From Pseudomonas sp. EpS/L25 (GTDB lineage: Bacteria; Pseudomonadota; Gammaproteobacteria; Pseudomonadales; Pseudomonadaceae): DNA of 64,000 nucleotides. The notes beneath the pieces were generated by a model. It saw nothing but the letters and a program-made list of their open reading frames with translations, made no database searches and was not told the origin of the DNA. Positions 26,299 to 35,873 of the stretch are shown one piece after another. The stretch covers positions 366,369 through 430,368 of the forward strand of contig NZ_LNUP01000011.1 in assembly GCF_001512295.1 (NCBI RefSeq). The letters are read 5' to 3'. Position 1 is the stretch's first letter. The number at the start of each line of letters is the position of its first letter. Position numbers and translations under genes: made by a program.

Positions 26299-27029
26299 GC
26301 GGCCTCCAGGGGATGGATGACGATGGCGGTGAGGTTGTCCCGCGCCGGCCCTTGCAGGACGCCATCGAGCAACCGCTCCAGGGCCACCGCTGGCGTGGGT
26401 AGCGAGAGGGCGGCGCCCAGGGTGCGTTCTTCCAGGGCGCCGTGCAGGCCGTCGCTGCTGAGCAGCAGGCGATCACCGGCCAGCAGTTCGAAGCGGACGA
26501 TGTCCAGCGCCAGCTCATCCTGGGCGCCCAGGGCGCGGGTCAGGGCGCGGGCGCTGGGATGACGGGTGGCCTGTTGCGGCGTCAGGCCTTCGACCTCGAC
26601 CAGCCGCTCCAGCAGGCTGTGATCGCGGGTCAGCTGGTAGAGCTGGTTGCCGCGCCAGAGATAGGCGCGGCTGTCGCCCGCCCAGACGCAGGCGGCTTCG
26701 CCGTCCGCCAGCAGCAGCGCCACCACGGTGGTGCCGATCAGGCGCTCGGCGCTGTCGGCGAGCACCGTGAGGTCCTGGGTGAGGCGTCGATTCACCTCGT
26801 GCAGCACCAGGCGGACCTGCTCCAGCCGCTCGTCGAGGCTGCCGCCCAGCGCCAGTTCGGCGAGGCGCTCCACCACCAGGCGACTGGCACGGGCGCCTTC
26901 CTGATGGCCGCCCATGCCGTCGGCGACGGCCCAGAGCCCCTCGGCGGCGCGCTCCAGCAGGGCGTCCTCGTTCCGCGCCCGGACCTTGCCGGGATGGCTG
27001 CGGGCGCTGCTCAGGGCCAGGCTCATCAC
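26295..27029 (-). CDS. pppA: PP2C-family protein phosphatase of the T6SS (Stp1/PppA type)
   Basis: The 244-residue PP2C phosphatase has the metal-binding motifs RARNEDALLE, VADGMGGHQEGARAS, VWAGDSRAYLWRG and LLLSSDGLHGAL. It should remove phosphate from the Fha target of the adjacent kinase and so switch the secretion system off. Its start overlaps the tssM stop and its stop overlaps the kinase start, so the three are probably made from one coupled message. Confidence 0.93.
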   Translation of the reverse strand: MMSLALSSARSHPGKVRARNEDALLERAAEGLWAVADGMGGHQEGARASRLVVERLAELALGGSLDERLEQVRLVLHEVNRRLTQDLTVLADSAERLIGTTVVALLLADGEAACVWAGDSRAYLWRGNQLYQLTRDHSLLERLVEVEGLTPQQATRHPSARALTRALGAQDELALDIVRFELLAGDRLLLSSDGLHGALEERTLGAALSLPTPAVALERLLDGVLQGPARDNLTAIVIHPLEAA

Positions 27030-30000
27030 AGCCGCTCCGGCAGCTTGAAGCCGCGCAGGGTGGCCAGGTCGAAGGGGTTGGGCGAGCGCTGGCTGGACAG
27101 CAGGTAGCCGGCATGGCGTCCTTCGAGATCGGCCTGGACGAGCATGACGTCGCGGGCGCTGTGCTGTTGCAGCTTCAGCCGATCCAGCAGGCGGAACAGC
27201 GACCAGGCGCTGCCGTCCTGCTGCAGGCCCACGCGGCGACCGCCCAGCTCTTCCAGCACCAGGGTGGTTCTCAGGGCGTCGCTCTGCGGCCAGCGGAAGG
27301 TGGCGGCGACGATGGGACCATGGCGATATTCCAGGCGCTCCTTGCCGATGGCGAGGTCGGCGCGGGTCAGGCTCGGGTCCAGGGAGTAGGGTTCGAGCTT
27401 GAAGACGATGCCCGGCTCGGCCGGATTCTCGGCGAAGAAGCCGCGGCGGATCTGCTGGGTGCGGCCCATCTGGATGAGGAGCTCGCGCGACAGCGGCAGG
27501 CTGTGGCCATCGATGGCACGGAGGCGATAGGCATTGTCGCTGCGAATCACGAAGGGCTTGAGGTAGGTATCGAAGAAGGTGTCGGCGGTCCCCTGGGCCT
27601 TGAAGAACTCGCGGAAGTCGGCCAGGGAGACGTCGCTCTCGCTATCGGCCTTGAACGGATAGCGCTTGTCCAGGCCGTTGCGGTAGCTCGCCAGCAACTC
27701 GCTCTGGTAGCGGTCGTTGAGGTAGTCGTAGGCGCCGGCCAGGATGAGGTTCCAGCTGTCGTCCGCCAGCAGGCCGAGCCAACTGTTGACCGGGACCGGC
27801 AGGCGGCTGGCGGCGGTGCGCAGGCTGTTCAGGGCATCGCGGTTGCCGGCCATGCGCGCCTTGGCCAGGTCGAAGGCGGCCTGTTCCGGGGCGCTGGCGT
27901 GGGCCAGGCCGGCCAGTTGCTGCTGCAGGTCGTTGAGGGCGGCCATGGTGGGCGCGAGATCGGCCACGGCGGTGCCCTGGCCGTCGAGCAGTTGGTGCAG
28001 GTTCTCGAAGCGGGTCTGTAGGCTGCGCCGCGCGGTATCCGGCAGAGGGTCACCCTGGCCGGTGGCGTCGCTGGCGACGGCGGTCAGGCGGGTGTTGTTG
28101 CGCACCTCCAGCAGCAGCTGCAGCAGGGGCGAGTTGGCCGAGGTCAGCCCGGCCAGCAGCAGGGCACCCTGGTTGGCATCGCCCACCGGTTGCAGGGTCA
28201 CCCGGGCGAGGGCTTCGCTCCAGAGATTGGCGTAGTCGCGGAAGTAGAGCTGTTCCAGTTCCACCTGCAGGTGGCGCAGGTCCATGCCGGTGATGCCGTC
28301 GCCATCGCCCAGCACCCAGTTGTCGGCGGCCAGATCGCGGATCACGGCGAGACCGTGGGTGGAGAAGGTCTGCTCGTAGCCCTGGCGGGTATAGAAGCCG
28401 GGGATGGGGTAGTCGGCGCCTTCGAAGGCCAGGGCCTGGGGTCCCAGGTGCTGGCTCAGGCGATAGACCGGCAGGCCGCTGGCCTGGTCGCGCAGGATGC
28501 GATACACCACCGTGGCGAGGGATTCGCTGCGCAGTACCTGGCGCGCCTGACTGACCAGCTGGGCGTCCACCGCGTAAGCGGCGAAGCCTTGTTCCAGCAG
28601 CCGGGCCAGGTGGGTGTCGAGACTGTTCTGGGTCAGGGCATCGCCGGGATAGCGCTGCGACCAGTCGGCCGTGGCCCAGTCGCGCAGGGCACGGGCGTCG
28701 CGGCGCTCGGGTAGCTGCAGCATGAGGTAGGCGCGCAGATGGCCGATCAGCCGTTCGCGGTCGCCGAGGCTGCCGCGGATGCGTTCTTCCAGCTGCGCCT
28801 TGAGGCGCGGCAGCAGGTAGCTTTCCAGCGCCTGACGGTAGGCGGCGTCGGTGGTGGGACGCACCGCGTCGCCCTGGTAGAGCCCGGTGCGCTCGCGCAG
28901 TGGCGTGGCGCCGGCGGCGGGAAAGACCTGGGTGCCGGCGTAGGCGTTGTCCAGCAGCGGCAGCAGGGCGCGGGCATCGGCGCCGGGCTTGAGCTGGCTG
29001 CGCGCCTGCTGGCCGTGCTGCGCCAGGTCGCGCAGGCGTTCCAGGCGCTCGTGGTTGTTGCCGAAGCTGCTGGTCCAGAGTGCCGCGCTCAGGGCCAGGC
29101 CGGCAAGGGCTGCGGCGTAGAGACCGCGCTGCCCCCAGCTCAGCCGCCGTACCTCGCGCTGGTCGAGACCGGCCAGGCTGGCCTCGGGGAAGATCACCCG
29201 ACTGAACAGCTGGCGGATGAAGCGCGGCTGGCCGCTACGGTACTGGGGCAGCAGGGTGCTGGGCAGGCCGAGCTGGTCGCCGATGCCCTGGGTCTGGGCG
29301 TCGAGCGTCTGGGTCAGCGCCGGGGTGCTGGTCAGGTAGAAGCCGCGCAGCTGGGCGGCGCGCTGGTAGCGATTGCCGGAGAAGGCCAGTTCGACGAACA
29401 GGGTTAGACCGTCGGCCAGACGACCGAGCTGGTGCGGGAAGTCGAGGATCTGGCCGCGCCGCTGGCCGTCGCGCTCCTGGTGGATGCGCGGGATGACCTG
29501 GCTATTGAGGCGACGCAGCAGTTCCTCGAATTCCTGGCGCAGGATCGTGGTGTCGGTGCCGTTCTGGGCCTCGCGGAAGGTGGTGCCGAGGACCTGTTCG
29601 CTCTCCTCGCGGGAGAGGCCGTCGAAGAAGGCGCCGAAGCCGGACAGGCGGTCGGCCTGGGTCAGCACCAGGTAGACGGGGACCTCCACCCTGAGTTCGC
29701 GAGTGACGTCATGTAGCCGGGCGCGGACCTGGCGGGCCAGGATTTCCAGTTCGACCTCGTTGCCGCTCGCCAGCCGCTCCACCGGCAGGGCGACGAGGAT
29801 GCCGTTGAGCGGGCGGGTGCGGCGCTGGCGGCGCAAAAGCCGCAACAGGGTCAGCCAGGCGCTGCTGTCCACCGGGGCATCACCCTGGGTCAGGTAGCGG
29901 CCGGCGGTATCCAGCAGCACGCCTTGTTCGGCGAAGTACCAGTCGCAGTAGCGGGTGCCGCTGACGTCCCGGGTCAGCCGCGATTTCTCGCCATTGAGCG

Positions 30001-30466
30001 GGAAGTCCAGGCCGGAGAAGTCCAGCAGGGCGGTCTTGCCGGCGCCTTCCGGCCCCAGCAGCAGGTAGTGCGGCAATTCGCGGCGCCAGCGCTGGCTGCG
30101 ACCGCGATAGAGACCAGCGCCGTGCAGGGTGCGCTGGGCGTCGCGGGCGCGGGCCTGCAGTTCGTGGGCCTCGTCGTTGATGCGTTCGGCGCGCAGCTGG
30201 TCTTGCTGGCCTTCCTCGGTGGCGAGGCGCTGCCGACGCTTGCGGTTCTGCCAGCCCTGCAGCACGACCATGCCTAGGCCCCAGGCCAGGAACAGGCCGC
30301 AGAGGGTGGCCAGGCGGTGGGTGATCGAGGCCCAGGGGCTGTGGCCGGCGAAGGCCAGCAGTGGGCCGAGGGTCCAGACCAGGCTGCCCAGGCCGAGGGT
30401 TACGAGTAGGGTCCAGGCCCAGGGACGGCGCAGGCTGCGCCCGAGTGCGATGATGAGTCCTTTCAT
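27026..30466 (-). CDS. tssM: T6SS membrane-complex protein TssM (IcmF)
   Basis: The protein has 1146 residues from the ATG at 30466 (MKGLIIALGRSLRRPWAWTL). Two N-terminal membrane segments (about 16-40 and 46-70) are followed by a cytoplasmic P-loop domain with LLLGPEGAGKTALLDF, a third membrane segment (GLYAAALAGLALSAALW) and a large periplasmic domain that contacts TssJ. It is the central component of the TssJLM trans-envelope channel. It follows tssL by 14 bases and overlaps the phosphatase gene. Confidence 0.95.
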   Translation of the reverse strand: MKGLIIALGRSLRRPWAWTLLVTLGLGSLVWTLGPLLAFAGHSPWASITHRLATLCGLFLAWGLGMVVLQGWQNRKRRQRLATEEGQQDQLRAERINDEAHELQARARDAQRTLHGAGLYRGRSQRWRRELPHYLLLGPEGAGKTALLDFSGLDFPLNGEKSRLTRDVSGTRYCDWYFAEQGVLLDTAGRYLTQGDAPVDSSAWLTLLRLLRRQRRTRPLNGILVALPVERLASGNEVELEILARQVRARLHDVTRELRVEVPVYLVLTQADRLSGFGAFFDGLSREESEQVLGTTFREAQNGTDTTILRQEFEELLRRLNSQVIPRIHQERDGQRRGQILDFPHQLGRLADGLTLFVELAFSGNRYQRAAQLRGFYLTSTPALTQTLDAQTQGIGDQLGLPSTLLPQYRSGQPRFIRQLFSRVIFPEASLAGLDQREVRRLSWGQRGLYAAALAGLALSAALWTSSFGNNHERLERLRDLAQHGQQARSQLKPGADARALLPLLDNAYAGTQVFPAAGATPLRERTGLYQGDAVRPTTDAAYRQALESYLLPRLKAQLEERIRGSLGDRERLIGHLRAYLMLQLPERRDARALRDWATADWSQRYPGDALTQNSLDTHLARLLEQGFAAYAVDAQLVSQARQVLRSESLATVVYRILRDQASGLPVYRLSQHLGPQALAFEGADYPIPGFYTRQGYEQTFSTHGLAVIRDLAADNWVLGDGDGITGMDLRHLQVELEQLYFRDYANLWSEALARVTLQPVGDANQGALLLAGLTSANSPLLQLLLEVRNNTRLTAVASDATGQGDPLPDTARRSLQTRFENLHQLLDGQGTAVADLAPTMAALNDLQQQLAGLAHASAPEQAAFDLAKARMAGNRDALNSLRTAASRLPVPVNSWLGLLADDSWNLILAGAYDYLNDRYQSELLASYRNGLDKRYPFKADSESDVSLADFREFFKAQGTADTFFDTYLKPFVIRSDNAYRLRAIDGHSLPLSRELLIQMGRTQQIRRGFFAENPAEPGIVFKLEPYSLDPSLTRADLAIGKERLEYRHGPIVAATFRWPQSDALRTTLVLEELGGRRVGLQQDGSAWSLFRLLDRLKLQQHSARDVMLVQADLEGRHAGYLLSSQRSPNPFDLATLRGFKLPERL

Positions 30467-30480
30467 GACGGCGATCCGTG

Positions 30481-31365
30481 TCAGGCGTGGGGAGCGGTGG
30501 GGGAGGTCGCGGCGGCGGGGCGACCCGGATAGTGCTCCAGCAGGCTGTCGCGCTGCTGGTCCAGCACCAGGCGGAAGCCACCGTAGAGGCTGCCCAGGCA
30601 GATCAGGGTGAACAGCCCGACCAGCCACCAGGGCACCAGGCGCACCAGCCGCCGCGGCTTGGCGTCCAGGCCCTGCCAGTGCGGCGACAGCTCGCGGGGG
30701 ACGTCGCCGCGCAGCTGGCGGATCTGCCGGTAGAGGCTGTCGCGGATGGCCTCCAGCTCGAGCGTGCCGCGCGGCAGCACGCGGTACTTGCCTTCGAAAC
30801 CCAGCGCCAGGCAGAGGTAGAGCAGTTCCAGCAGCGCCAGGTGCTTGGCCGGGTTGCGGCTGAGGCGTTCCAGCAGCAGGAAGAATTTCTCGCCGCCGAA
30901 GGTTTCGTTGTGGAAGCTGCTGAGCAGGCTGAGTTGTGACCAGTCGCCGGCGTTGCCCCAGGGAGTGGTGACCACGGCTTCGTCGACCGTGGTGCAGAGG
31001 GCGTAGCGCGCCGCCATGACTTCGCCGCTGTCCATGCCGTCGGCCAGGGCGCGCTGCTCGAACAGTCGCAGGGTGGCGGCCAGGCGTTCCTTGAGTACGT
31101 GCAGGTCTTCGGCGGTGTAGCTCTGGCGCAGGCGCACCACCTCGGAGAGCAGCGGCGCCGCGGCGCCCACCAGCGGGTTGATGCTCAGGTTCAGGGCCTC
31201 GCCTGGACGCAGGCGGGCGGCCTGGACCATGCGTTCTTCCAGCTGGGCGTAGCGCGGTGGCTCGCTGAAGTCGGTGAGCGGACTGCGCGGGGCATCCGGG
31301 CCGTGGCCGTGGCGGCTGAGCACCACGGTCTTGTCGTCCCGGCCGTAGTCGGTGGCGGTATGCAT
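30481..31365 (-). CDS. tssL: T6SS membrane-complex protein TssL (DotU)
   Basis: The protein has 294 residues, starting MHTATDYGRDDKTVVLSRHG. After a polar N-terminal arm, the DotU cytoplasmic domain is recognisable (LNLSINPLVGAAAPLL, YALCTTVDEAVVTTPWG, FFLLLERLSRNPAKHLALLE, YLCLALGFEGKYRV). A single membrane helix lies near the C-terminus (VPWWLVGLFTLICLGSLYGG). It ends about 35 residues after the helix and has no OmpA-like peptidoglycan-binding extension, so anchoring to the wall must come from another protein if it occurs. It is the inner-membrane partner of TssM and contacts the baseplate protein TssK encoded just upstream. Confidence 0.94.
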   Translation of the reverse strand: MHTATDYGRDDKTVVLSRHGHGPDAPRSPLTDFSEPPRYAQLEERMVQAARLRPGEALNLSINPLVGAAAPLLSEVVRLRQSYTAEDLHVLKERLAATLRLFEQRALADGMDSGEVMAARYALCTTVDEAVVTTPWGNAGDWSQLSLLSSFHNETFGGEKFFLLLERLSRNPAKHLALLELLYLCLALGFEGKYRVLPRGTLELEAIRDSLYRQIRQLRGDVPRELSPHWQGLDAKPRRLVRLVPWWLVGLFTLICLGSLYGGFRLVLDQQRDSLLEHYPGRPAAATSPTAPHA

Positions 31366-31367
31366 GC

Positions 31368-32558
31368 TTAGCTCCTGATCGCCCAGAAAGCGAGGTCGAG
31401 GCTCGGGAAGGTGCCGGAGACATGGAAGGCGAAGCCGCCGGACTGTTCGAGCAGGGCGAGGTCGGCGGGGGTGAGTTCGAGGGCGAAGTAGGCCTTGTCG
31501 GCATGGAACGGCAGTTGCCGTGGCGCCACCGGCAACGCCTTGAGCGTCAGCCCTGGCAGATGCAGGTTGACCAACTGGCGGATGCGCTCCACCGGGCCCA
31601 CCTTGAGATGCGCCGGCAGGCGCTGGCGCAGTTCCTCGCTGCTGCAGTCGGCCCCGGCGATGAGCACGAAGCTGGCAGTGGCCAGCAGGCCGTGATCCTG
31701 CAAGGGCGCGACCTGGATGCCGTACTGGCGCTGTTGCAGCGGCAACGGCAGGGCGTGCTGTTCGAGCACCATGGACAGCGCCTGGCGCAGGGCCTGGAAC
31801 AGCGGCTCGAAGCTGCCACCCTGGTCGGAGTGGCGATAGTGCAGCGCCTGGGCGGGACGCTTGTCGGCGGCGGCGAAGGTGGCCAGTTCGCCGTGCAGGG
31901 CGAGCAGTTCGCGGAACAGGCTGCGTGGATGCAGCTGTTCGTAGTCCAGGCAGTGGCGCAGGACCGCCTCGTGGCGATTGACCAGTTGCAGCAGCAGGAA
32001 GTCGCCGATCTCCGCGGTGCCCAGGCTGCCGTCCGGGGCGGCCTCCAGGATCTGGCAGACCTGCAGGCGGACGTAGGCGTCCAGACGGGGATGGTCGTCC
32101 AGTAGCAGGCGGAAATCGGGCCGGCCACAGGTGACCGCGCCGAGCTCGCCGAAGCCGGCATGGGAGTCGGGGATCTCGCGGTCGACGCTCAGGTAGCGGG
32201 CGATGATCTCGTCCTGGTCCGCCGGGCGGCTTTCCACGTGCTGGCCGCTGGCGAGCGGCAGGGCCAGCCAGACCGCGCTGTCGCAGGTGTTGGCCGGGAC
32301 GTCGAGAGCCAGGGGTTCGCTGTCGGCGCCCAGCTCGAACAGGGTGCCGTCGGGCAGGATGCCGCTGGCCTGGCTCACCACCAGCTTGCCCATGGCGAGG
32401 AATTGCCGGTCGAGGGCCAGTTCGAAGAAGCCCCAGGCCGGTTCGCCCAGGCGCCGGGTGCGGGTCTGCAATTGCTGGGCGTGGTAGCGGTCGTTCTGCT
32501 GGAAGTGCTGCGGGCGCAGCAACATGCCTTCCTGCCAGATCACCTTGAGTTGCTGCAT
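31368..32558 (-). CDS. tssK: T6SS baseplate protein TssK
   Basis: The protein has 396 residues with the invariant N-terminal block VIWQEGMLLRPQHFQQNDRY and the C-terminal LHLPGLTLKALPVAPRQLPF and FHVSGTFPSLDLAFWAI. The trimer links the baseplate to the TssL/TssM membrane complex. It is somewhat shorter than the roughly 440 residues usual for TssK as I know the family, without an obvious missing motif. The gene lies two bases upstream of tssL and three bases after tssJ. Confidence 0.95.
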   Translation of the reverse strand: MQQLKVIWQEGMLLRPQHFQQNDRYHAQQLQTRTRRLGEPAWGFFELALDRQFLAMGKLVVSQASGILPDGTLFELGADSEPLALDVPANTCDSAVWLALPLASGQHVESRPADQDEIIARYLSVDREIPDSHAGFGELGAVTCGRPDFRLLLDDHPRLDAYVRLQVCQILEAAPDGSLGTAEIGDFLLLQLVNRHEAVLRHCLDYEQLHPRSLFRELLALHGELATFAAADKRPAQALHYRHSDQGGSFEPLFQALRQALSMVLEQHALPLPLQQRQYGIQVAPLQDHGLLATASFVLIAGADCSSEELRQRLPAHLKVGPVERIRQLVNLHLPGLTLKALPVAPRQLPFHADKAYFALELTPADLALLEQSGGFAFHVSGTFPSLDLAFWAIRS

Positions 32559-32561
32559 GAC

Positions 32562-33032
32562 CTACTCCTTGGCCGCCGGGGCAGGCTGGATGCCCGCGGC
32601 CGTGAGCTGCAGGCGCACCCGGGCCAGGGCGTTGGGCTTGAGCTGGATGACCTGGCGCCACTGGCTGCCGCCGAGGTTGCGATAGGCGCCGTAGATGCCG
32701 ACGTAGCGGCTGTCGCCTTGCACCTTGAGCTTGAGTTCGCGGGCTTCGCCGGGGCGCAGTTCGAGCTCTTCCTCGGCCACCCAGTCCGGGGCGAGGATCT
32801 GCTTGGCGTTCTCGTAGAGCGGGAAGAAGTCGGCGTTCTCGAAGCCCACCGGATTCTTCAGCTCGATCAGCCGCACCACCAGTGGCGAGGGCCGCCCGTT
32901 GAGATCGGGATTGAGGTCGTCGCCGCCGTTCAGGGTCAGGTCGAGCAGGGTCGGGTCCGCGGTCTTTGGGCTGGTGCAGGCGCCCAGCAGTAGGGTAAGG
33001 CCGAAGGCGCATAGGCGTAGGAGGAGGGTCAT
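32562..33032 (-). CDS. tssJ: T6SS outer-membrane lipoprotein TssJ
   Basis: The protein has 156 residues with a lipoprotein signal ending in the lipobox LLGAC (Cys19) and a transthyretin-like mature domain: ENADFFPLYENAKQILAPDW, then LKLKVQGDSRYVGIYGAYRN. It sits at the inner face of the outer membrane and binds the periplasmic part of TssM. It is tightly spaced between the fha gene (one base) and tssK (three bases). Confidence 0.94.
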   Translation of the reverse strand: MTLLLRLCAFGLTLLLGACTSPKTADPTLLDLTLNGGDDLNPDLNGRPSPLVVRLIELKNPVGFENADFFPLYENAKQILAPDWVAEEELELRPGEARELKLKVQGDSRYVGIYGAYRNLGGSQWRQVIQLKPNALARVRLQLTAAGIQPAPAAKE

Positions 33033-33033
33033 G

Positions 33034-34221
33034 TCAGCGTCCTTGCCGGGTGGGGTCGAGGGTGGCGATCAGGCGAACCTGGTCGGTATAGGCCTGGGCG
33101 AAGTCCTTGGCGAACAGCCGCTCGCGCCAGTCGTCGTCCTGGCGCAGTTCGCGGTACTGGCGTTGCCAGGCGCGCCAGAGGGTGGCATCGCGGCCCCAGC
33201 GCGGGCGGCGGCCCTCGCGCTCCAGGCGGGCTTCGCACTGGGCTGGCGCCAGCTGTTCGAGGGTGGCCAGCACCGCCTGGCGACTGGCGGCGACCAGGCC
33301 GACCTGATGGGCCTGGAGTTCGCGACAGGCGCGCAGCAGCGCCTGATCGGCCGGCAGTTGACCGACGATATTGGGGCGCAGCAGTTGGGCCAGGGCGGCA
33401 TCGCCATCGGCGGCGAAGGTGAGCGGATTGTTGCCATTGCTCTGCACCGTGGTGAGCGGCAGGCGCAATTCGTTGCGCGTCTCGTTGCGGGTTCGCAGGC
33501 AGCCATGCAGGCCCTGGGTGGCCAGGCGCAGCAGGCGGGCAGCCTCCAGGGCCAGGGCCTCGCGCGCGCCGTCGTCGAGGTGGGTCAGGTCCAGGCCGAG
33601 GGCCTCGCCGAAGCCCTGCCAGAAGGCCGGCGCCTGGCGTTGGGGCTTCGTCGGACGTTCCACCGCCGGGGCCGCTGCCTCCGGTACCAGGGCAGGAATG
33701 CCCAGGCTGTCCAGGTCCACCCGGGCATAGTCGCTGCGGGTGGCGTCGCTGGCGAAGGGATCGTGACCCTCGAGTTCGTCGAGGCCGTGGGGGTCGCGGC
33801 GCTCCAGGGCCTGCAGCGGGTCCAGTTCGAGGAAGGCGTCGTCCGGGATCAGTCCCTGGTGGCCGCTGGGGACACTGAAGTCGTCGGCGAAGCCGGCGGG
33901 ATCGCGGATCAGCCGGGCGGCGAGGGTGAAGCCGCCCAGGATGAAGGTCTGGCCATGCTGGATGCGCCAGGGCTCGCCCTTGTTCAGACGCTGGCCGTCG
34001 GCGAGCTGGACGCCGTTGCTGCTCAGGTCGGTGAGGAAATAGTCCCCCTCGCTGTAGCTGATGCGGGCATGCTGACCGGACAGCACCCGCTGCGGATCGG
34101 GCAGGTACCAGTCGCAGTCCTCGCTACGGCCGATGAGTCCGCCGACGTGGCGAAAGGTCTTTTGGCTGAGCAGTCCGGGCAGCTGCTGACGGCTGCCGAC
34201 CAGGTCGAATACCAGTTCCAT
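33034..34221 (-). CDS. T6SS FHA-domain protein (TagH/Fha2 type)
   Basis: The 395-residue protein starts MELVFDLVGSRQQLPGLLSQ at the ATG complementary to 34219-34221. The N-terminal about 110 residues form an FHA phosphothreonine-binding domain: GGLIGRSEDCDWYLPDP, SGQHARISY, LTDLSSNGVQL. The C-terminal third is the T6SS-specific domain (FWQGFGEALGL, then the helical segment LRLATQGLHGCLRTRNETRN). It is the likely phospho-sensor controlled by the kinase and phosphatase at the end of the cluster. Its 5' end lies 14 bases from the stop of the small lipoprotein gene. Confidence 0.93.
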   Translation of the reverse strand: MELVFDLVGSRQQLPGLLSQKTFRHVGGLIGRSEDCDWYLPDPQRVLSGQHARISYSEGDYFLTDLSSNGVQLADGQRLNKGEPWRIQHGQTFILGGFTLAARLIRDPAGFADDFSVPSGHQGLIPDDAFLELDPLQALERRDPHGLDELEGHDPFASDATRSDYARVDLDSLGIPALVPEAAAPAVERPTKPQRQAPAFWQGFGEALGLDLTHLDDGAREALALEAARLLRLATQGLHGCLRTRNETRNELRLPLTTVQSNGNNPLTFAADGDAALAQLLRPNIVGQLPADQALLRACRELQAHQVGLVAASRQAVLATLEQLAPAQCEARLEREGRRPRWGRDATLWRAWQRQYRELRQDDDWRERLFAKDFAQAYTDQVRLIATLDPTRQGR

Positions 34222-34235
34222 GGTGACGTCCTGTC

Positions 34236-34364
34236 CTAGGTGAGGCGATGGGGTGTCTGGGGCTCGCCAAGCGGGCGATAGTCCTGCAGGTCCTTGGGCG
34301 CTGCATGGCAGGCCGCCAGGGTCAGCAGGCTCAGCAGCAGCAAGGGGCGAAGTAACGAGGTCAT
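34236..34364 (-). CDS. Small type VI-associated lipoprotein (42 residues)
   Basis: A short gene is recognisable between sfa and fha: it starts at the ATG complementary to 34362-34364 behind a GAGGAG ribosome site, eight bases from the start. The protein reads MTSLLRPLLLLSLLTLAACH followed by a short polar tail rich in proline (APKDLQDYRPLGEPQ). LAAC is a good lipobox, giving a lipid-anchored peptide of about 24 residues. It is in the same strand and spacing as its neighbours. A small lipoprotein next to fha also occurs in H2-type clusters, but its sequence here is too short to assign by homology. Confidence 0.7.
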   Translation of the reverse strand: MTSLLRPLLLLSLLTLAACHAAPKDLQDYRPLGEPQTPHRLT

Positions 34365-34376
34365 GGCGACTCCTCT

Positions 34377-35873
34377 TCAGGAAAGTTGCAGATCGGTGCT
34401 GCGGATGCTCAGTCGCTGCAGGCGATAGAGCAGGGTGCGGCGCGGCAGGCCCAGCTCCTGTGCGGCCTGGGTCTGGTTGCCGCGGTTCTTGCGCAGGCAG
34501 TCCACCAGCAGGCCGCGTTCGAGCTGGTCCAGCCGCTCGCGTAGGGTCAGGCCGTTGGTGGGCGTGGCGAGGGTAGTGGGGCGGATGGCGAAGTGCTCGG
34601 GCAGCAGTTCGTTGCCGTCGCACAGCAGCACGGCGCGCTCCACCAGGCCCTTGAGTTCGCGGACGTTGCCGGGAAAGGCGTAGCCGGCCAGCAGGTCCAG
34701 GGCGGCGCTGGACCAGCGGCAGCGCGAACGCTGCAGGTAGGCGCAGGCCTGGTCGGCGAAGTGGCGGGCCAACAGCGGCAGGTCTTCGCCGCGTTCGCGC
34801 AGGGGCGGCAGCTGGATGGGGAAATGGGTGAGGCGGTAGTAGAGGTCTTCGCGGAAGGTGCCTTGTTCCACCAGGCGCAGCAGGTTGCGGTGGGTGGCCG
34901 CGACGATGCGCACGTCGACTTTATGGGTCTCGGCGCTGCCCAGGGGACGCACCTCGCCTTCCTGCAGCACCCGCAGCAGCTTGGCCTGCAGGGGCAGCGG
35001 CATGTCGCCGATCTCGTCGAGGAACAGGGTGCCACCGTTGGCCGCATCGAACAGGCCGGCACGATCGCGCTCGGCACCGGTGAAGGCGCCCTTGCGGTAG
35101 CCGAAGAGTTCGCTCTCCAGCAGGTGCTCGGGCAGCGCCGCGCAGTTCTGCACCACGAAGGGCTGGGTGCGCCGTGAGCCGCGTTCGTGGATGGCGCGGG
35201 CCACCAGTTCCTTGCCGGTGCCGGTCTCGCCGGTGAGCAGCACGGTGATGGGAGTGTGCAGCACCTTGCCGATCAGCCGGTGCACCTGCCGCATGGCACC
35301 GCCATCGCCGATCATGCCGAAGCCTTCGCCCGCTGCCGGTGCCGTCGGCCTGGGCGTGGCGGCGCCCAGCGGCTGGGCCTGGGCACGCTCCAGCAACTGG
35401 CCCTGCGCCAGGGCAAAGCGTCCGAGCGGGGCCAGCCGGTCGGCGTCGGCTTCCAGGTCGCGGCGGGTGCGGCTGGCCTGGACCAGCAGGCCTTCGACGC
35501 CACCGCCCGGACCGCACAGCGGCAGGCAGCCGAGGCTGCGCCAACCGTCGCCGGGCAGGAAGGGGGTGGTGTGCAGCAGCGGGTCCAGTTCGCGCAGGTG
35601 CAGGCTCCGATTCTGCGAGAGGCAATAGTGCAGCAGGCTCTCCTGCTCCAGCGGCAGACTGTCGCCGGTCAAGGTGGCCGTGCCGTCCAGGCTCTGGGCC
35701 AGGCGCACCAGCTGGGTATGGGTGGCGTCCAGGCGGTAGTACTGCACCAGGTCGAGCTCGAGCAGGTGCTGGATCCCCTCGACCAGGCCAAGGGCGAGCC
35801 GGGCGGGATCGTCGTGCTGGCCGAGTTCGATGAACAGCGGCAGGAGCGCTTCTGGAGCGCTGGACAGGGTCAT
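34377..35873 (-). CDS. Sigma-54-dependent T6SS activator (Sfa type)
   Basis: This 498-residue enhancer-binding protein has an N-terminal GAF-like sensory region (about 1-175), the AAA+ domain with Walker [15 protein letters not shown], the sigma-54 contact loop [12 protein letters not shown], Walker [13 protein letters not shown] and the [14 protein letters not shown] sensor region, and a C-terminal FIS-type helix-turn-helix ([20 protein letters not shown]). It matches the Sfa activators encoded in H2-type T6SS clusters and probably activates sigma-54 promoters of this or linked hcp/vgrG units. The start overlaps the clpV stop by four bases. Confidence 0.94.
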   Translation of the reverse strand: MTLSSAPEALLPLFIELGQHDDPARLALGLVEGIQHLLELDLVQYYRLDATHTQLVRLAQSLDGTATLTGDSLPLEQESLLHYCLSQNRSLHLRELDPLLHTTPFLPGDGWRSLGCLPLCGPGGGVEGLLVQASRTRRDLEADADRLAPLGRFALAQGQLLERAQAQPLGAATPRPTAPAAGEGFGMIGDGGAMRQVHRLIGKVLHTPITVLLTGETGTGKELVARAIHERGSRRTQPFVVQNCAALPEHLLESELFGYRKGAFTGAERDRAGLFDAANGGTLFLDEIGDMPLPLQAKLLRVLQEGEVRPLGSAETHKVDVRIVAATHRNLLRLVEQGTFREDLYYRLTHFPIQLPPLRERGEDLPLLARHFADQACAYLQRSRCRWSSAALDLLAGYAFPGNVRELKGLVERAVLLCDGNELLPEHFAIRPTTLATPTNGLTLRERLDQLERGLLVDCLRKNRGNQTQAAQELGLPRRTLLYRLQRLSIRSTDLQLS

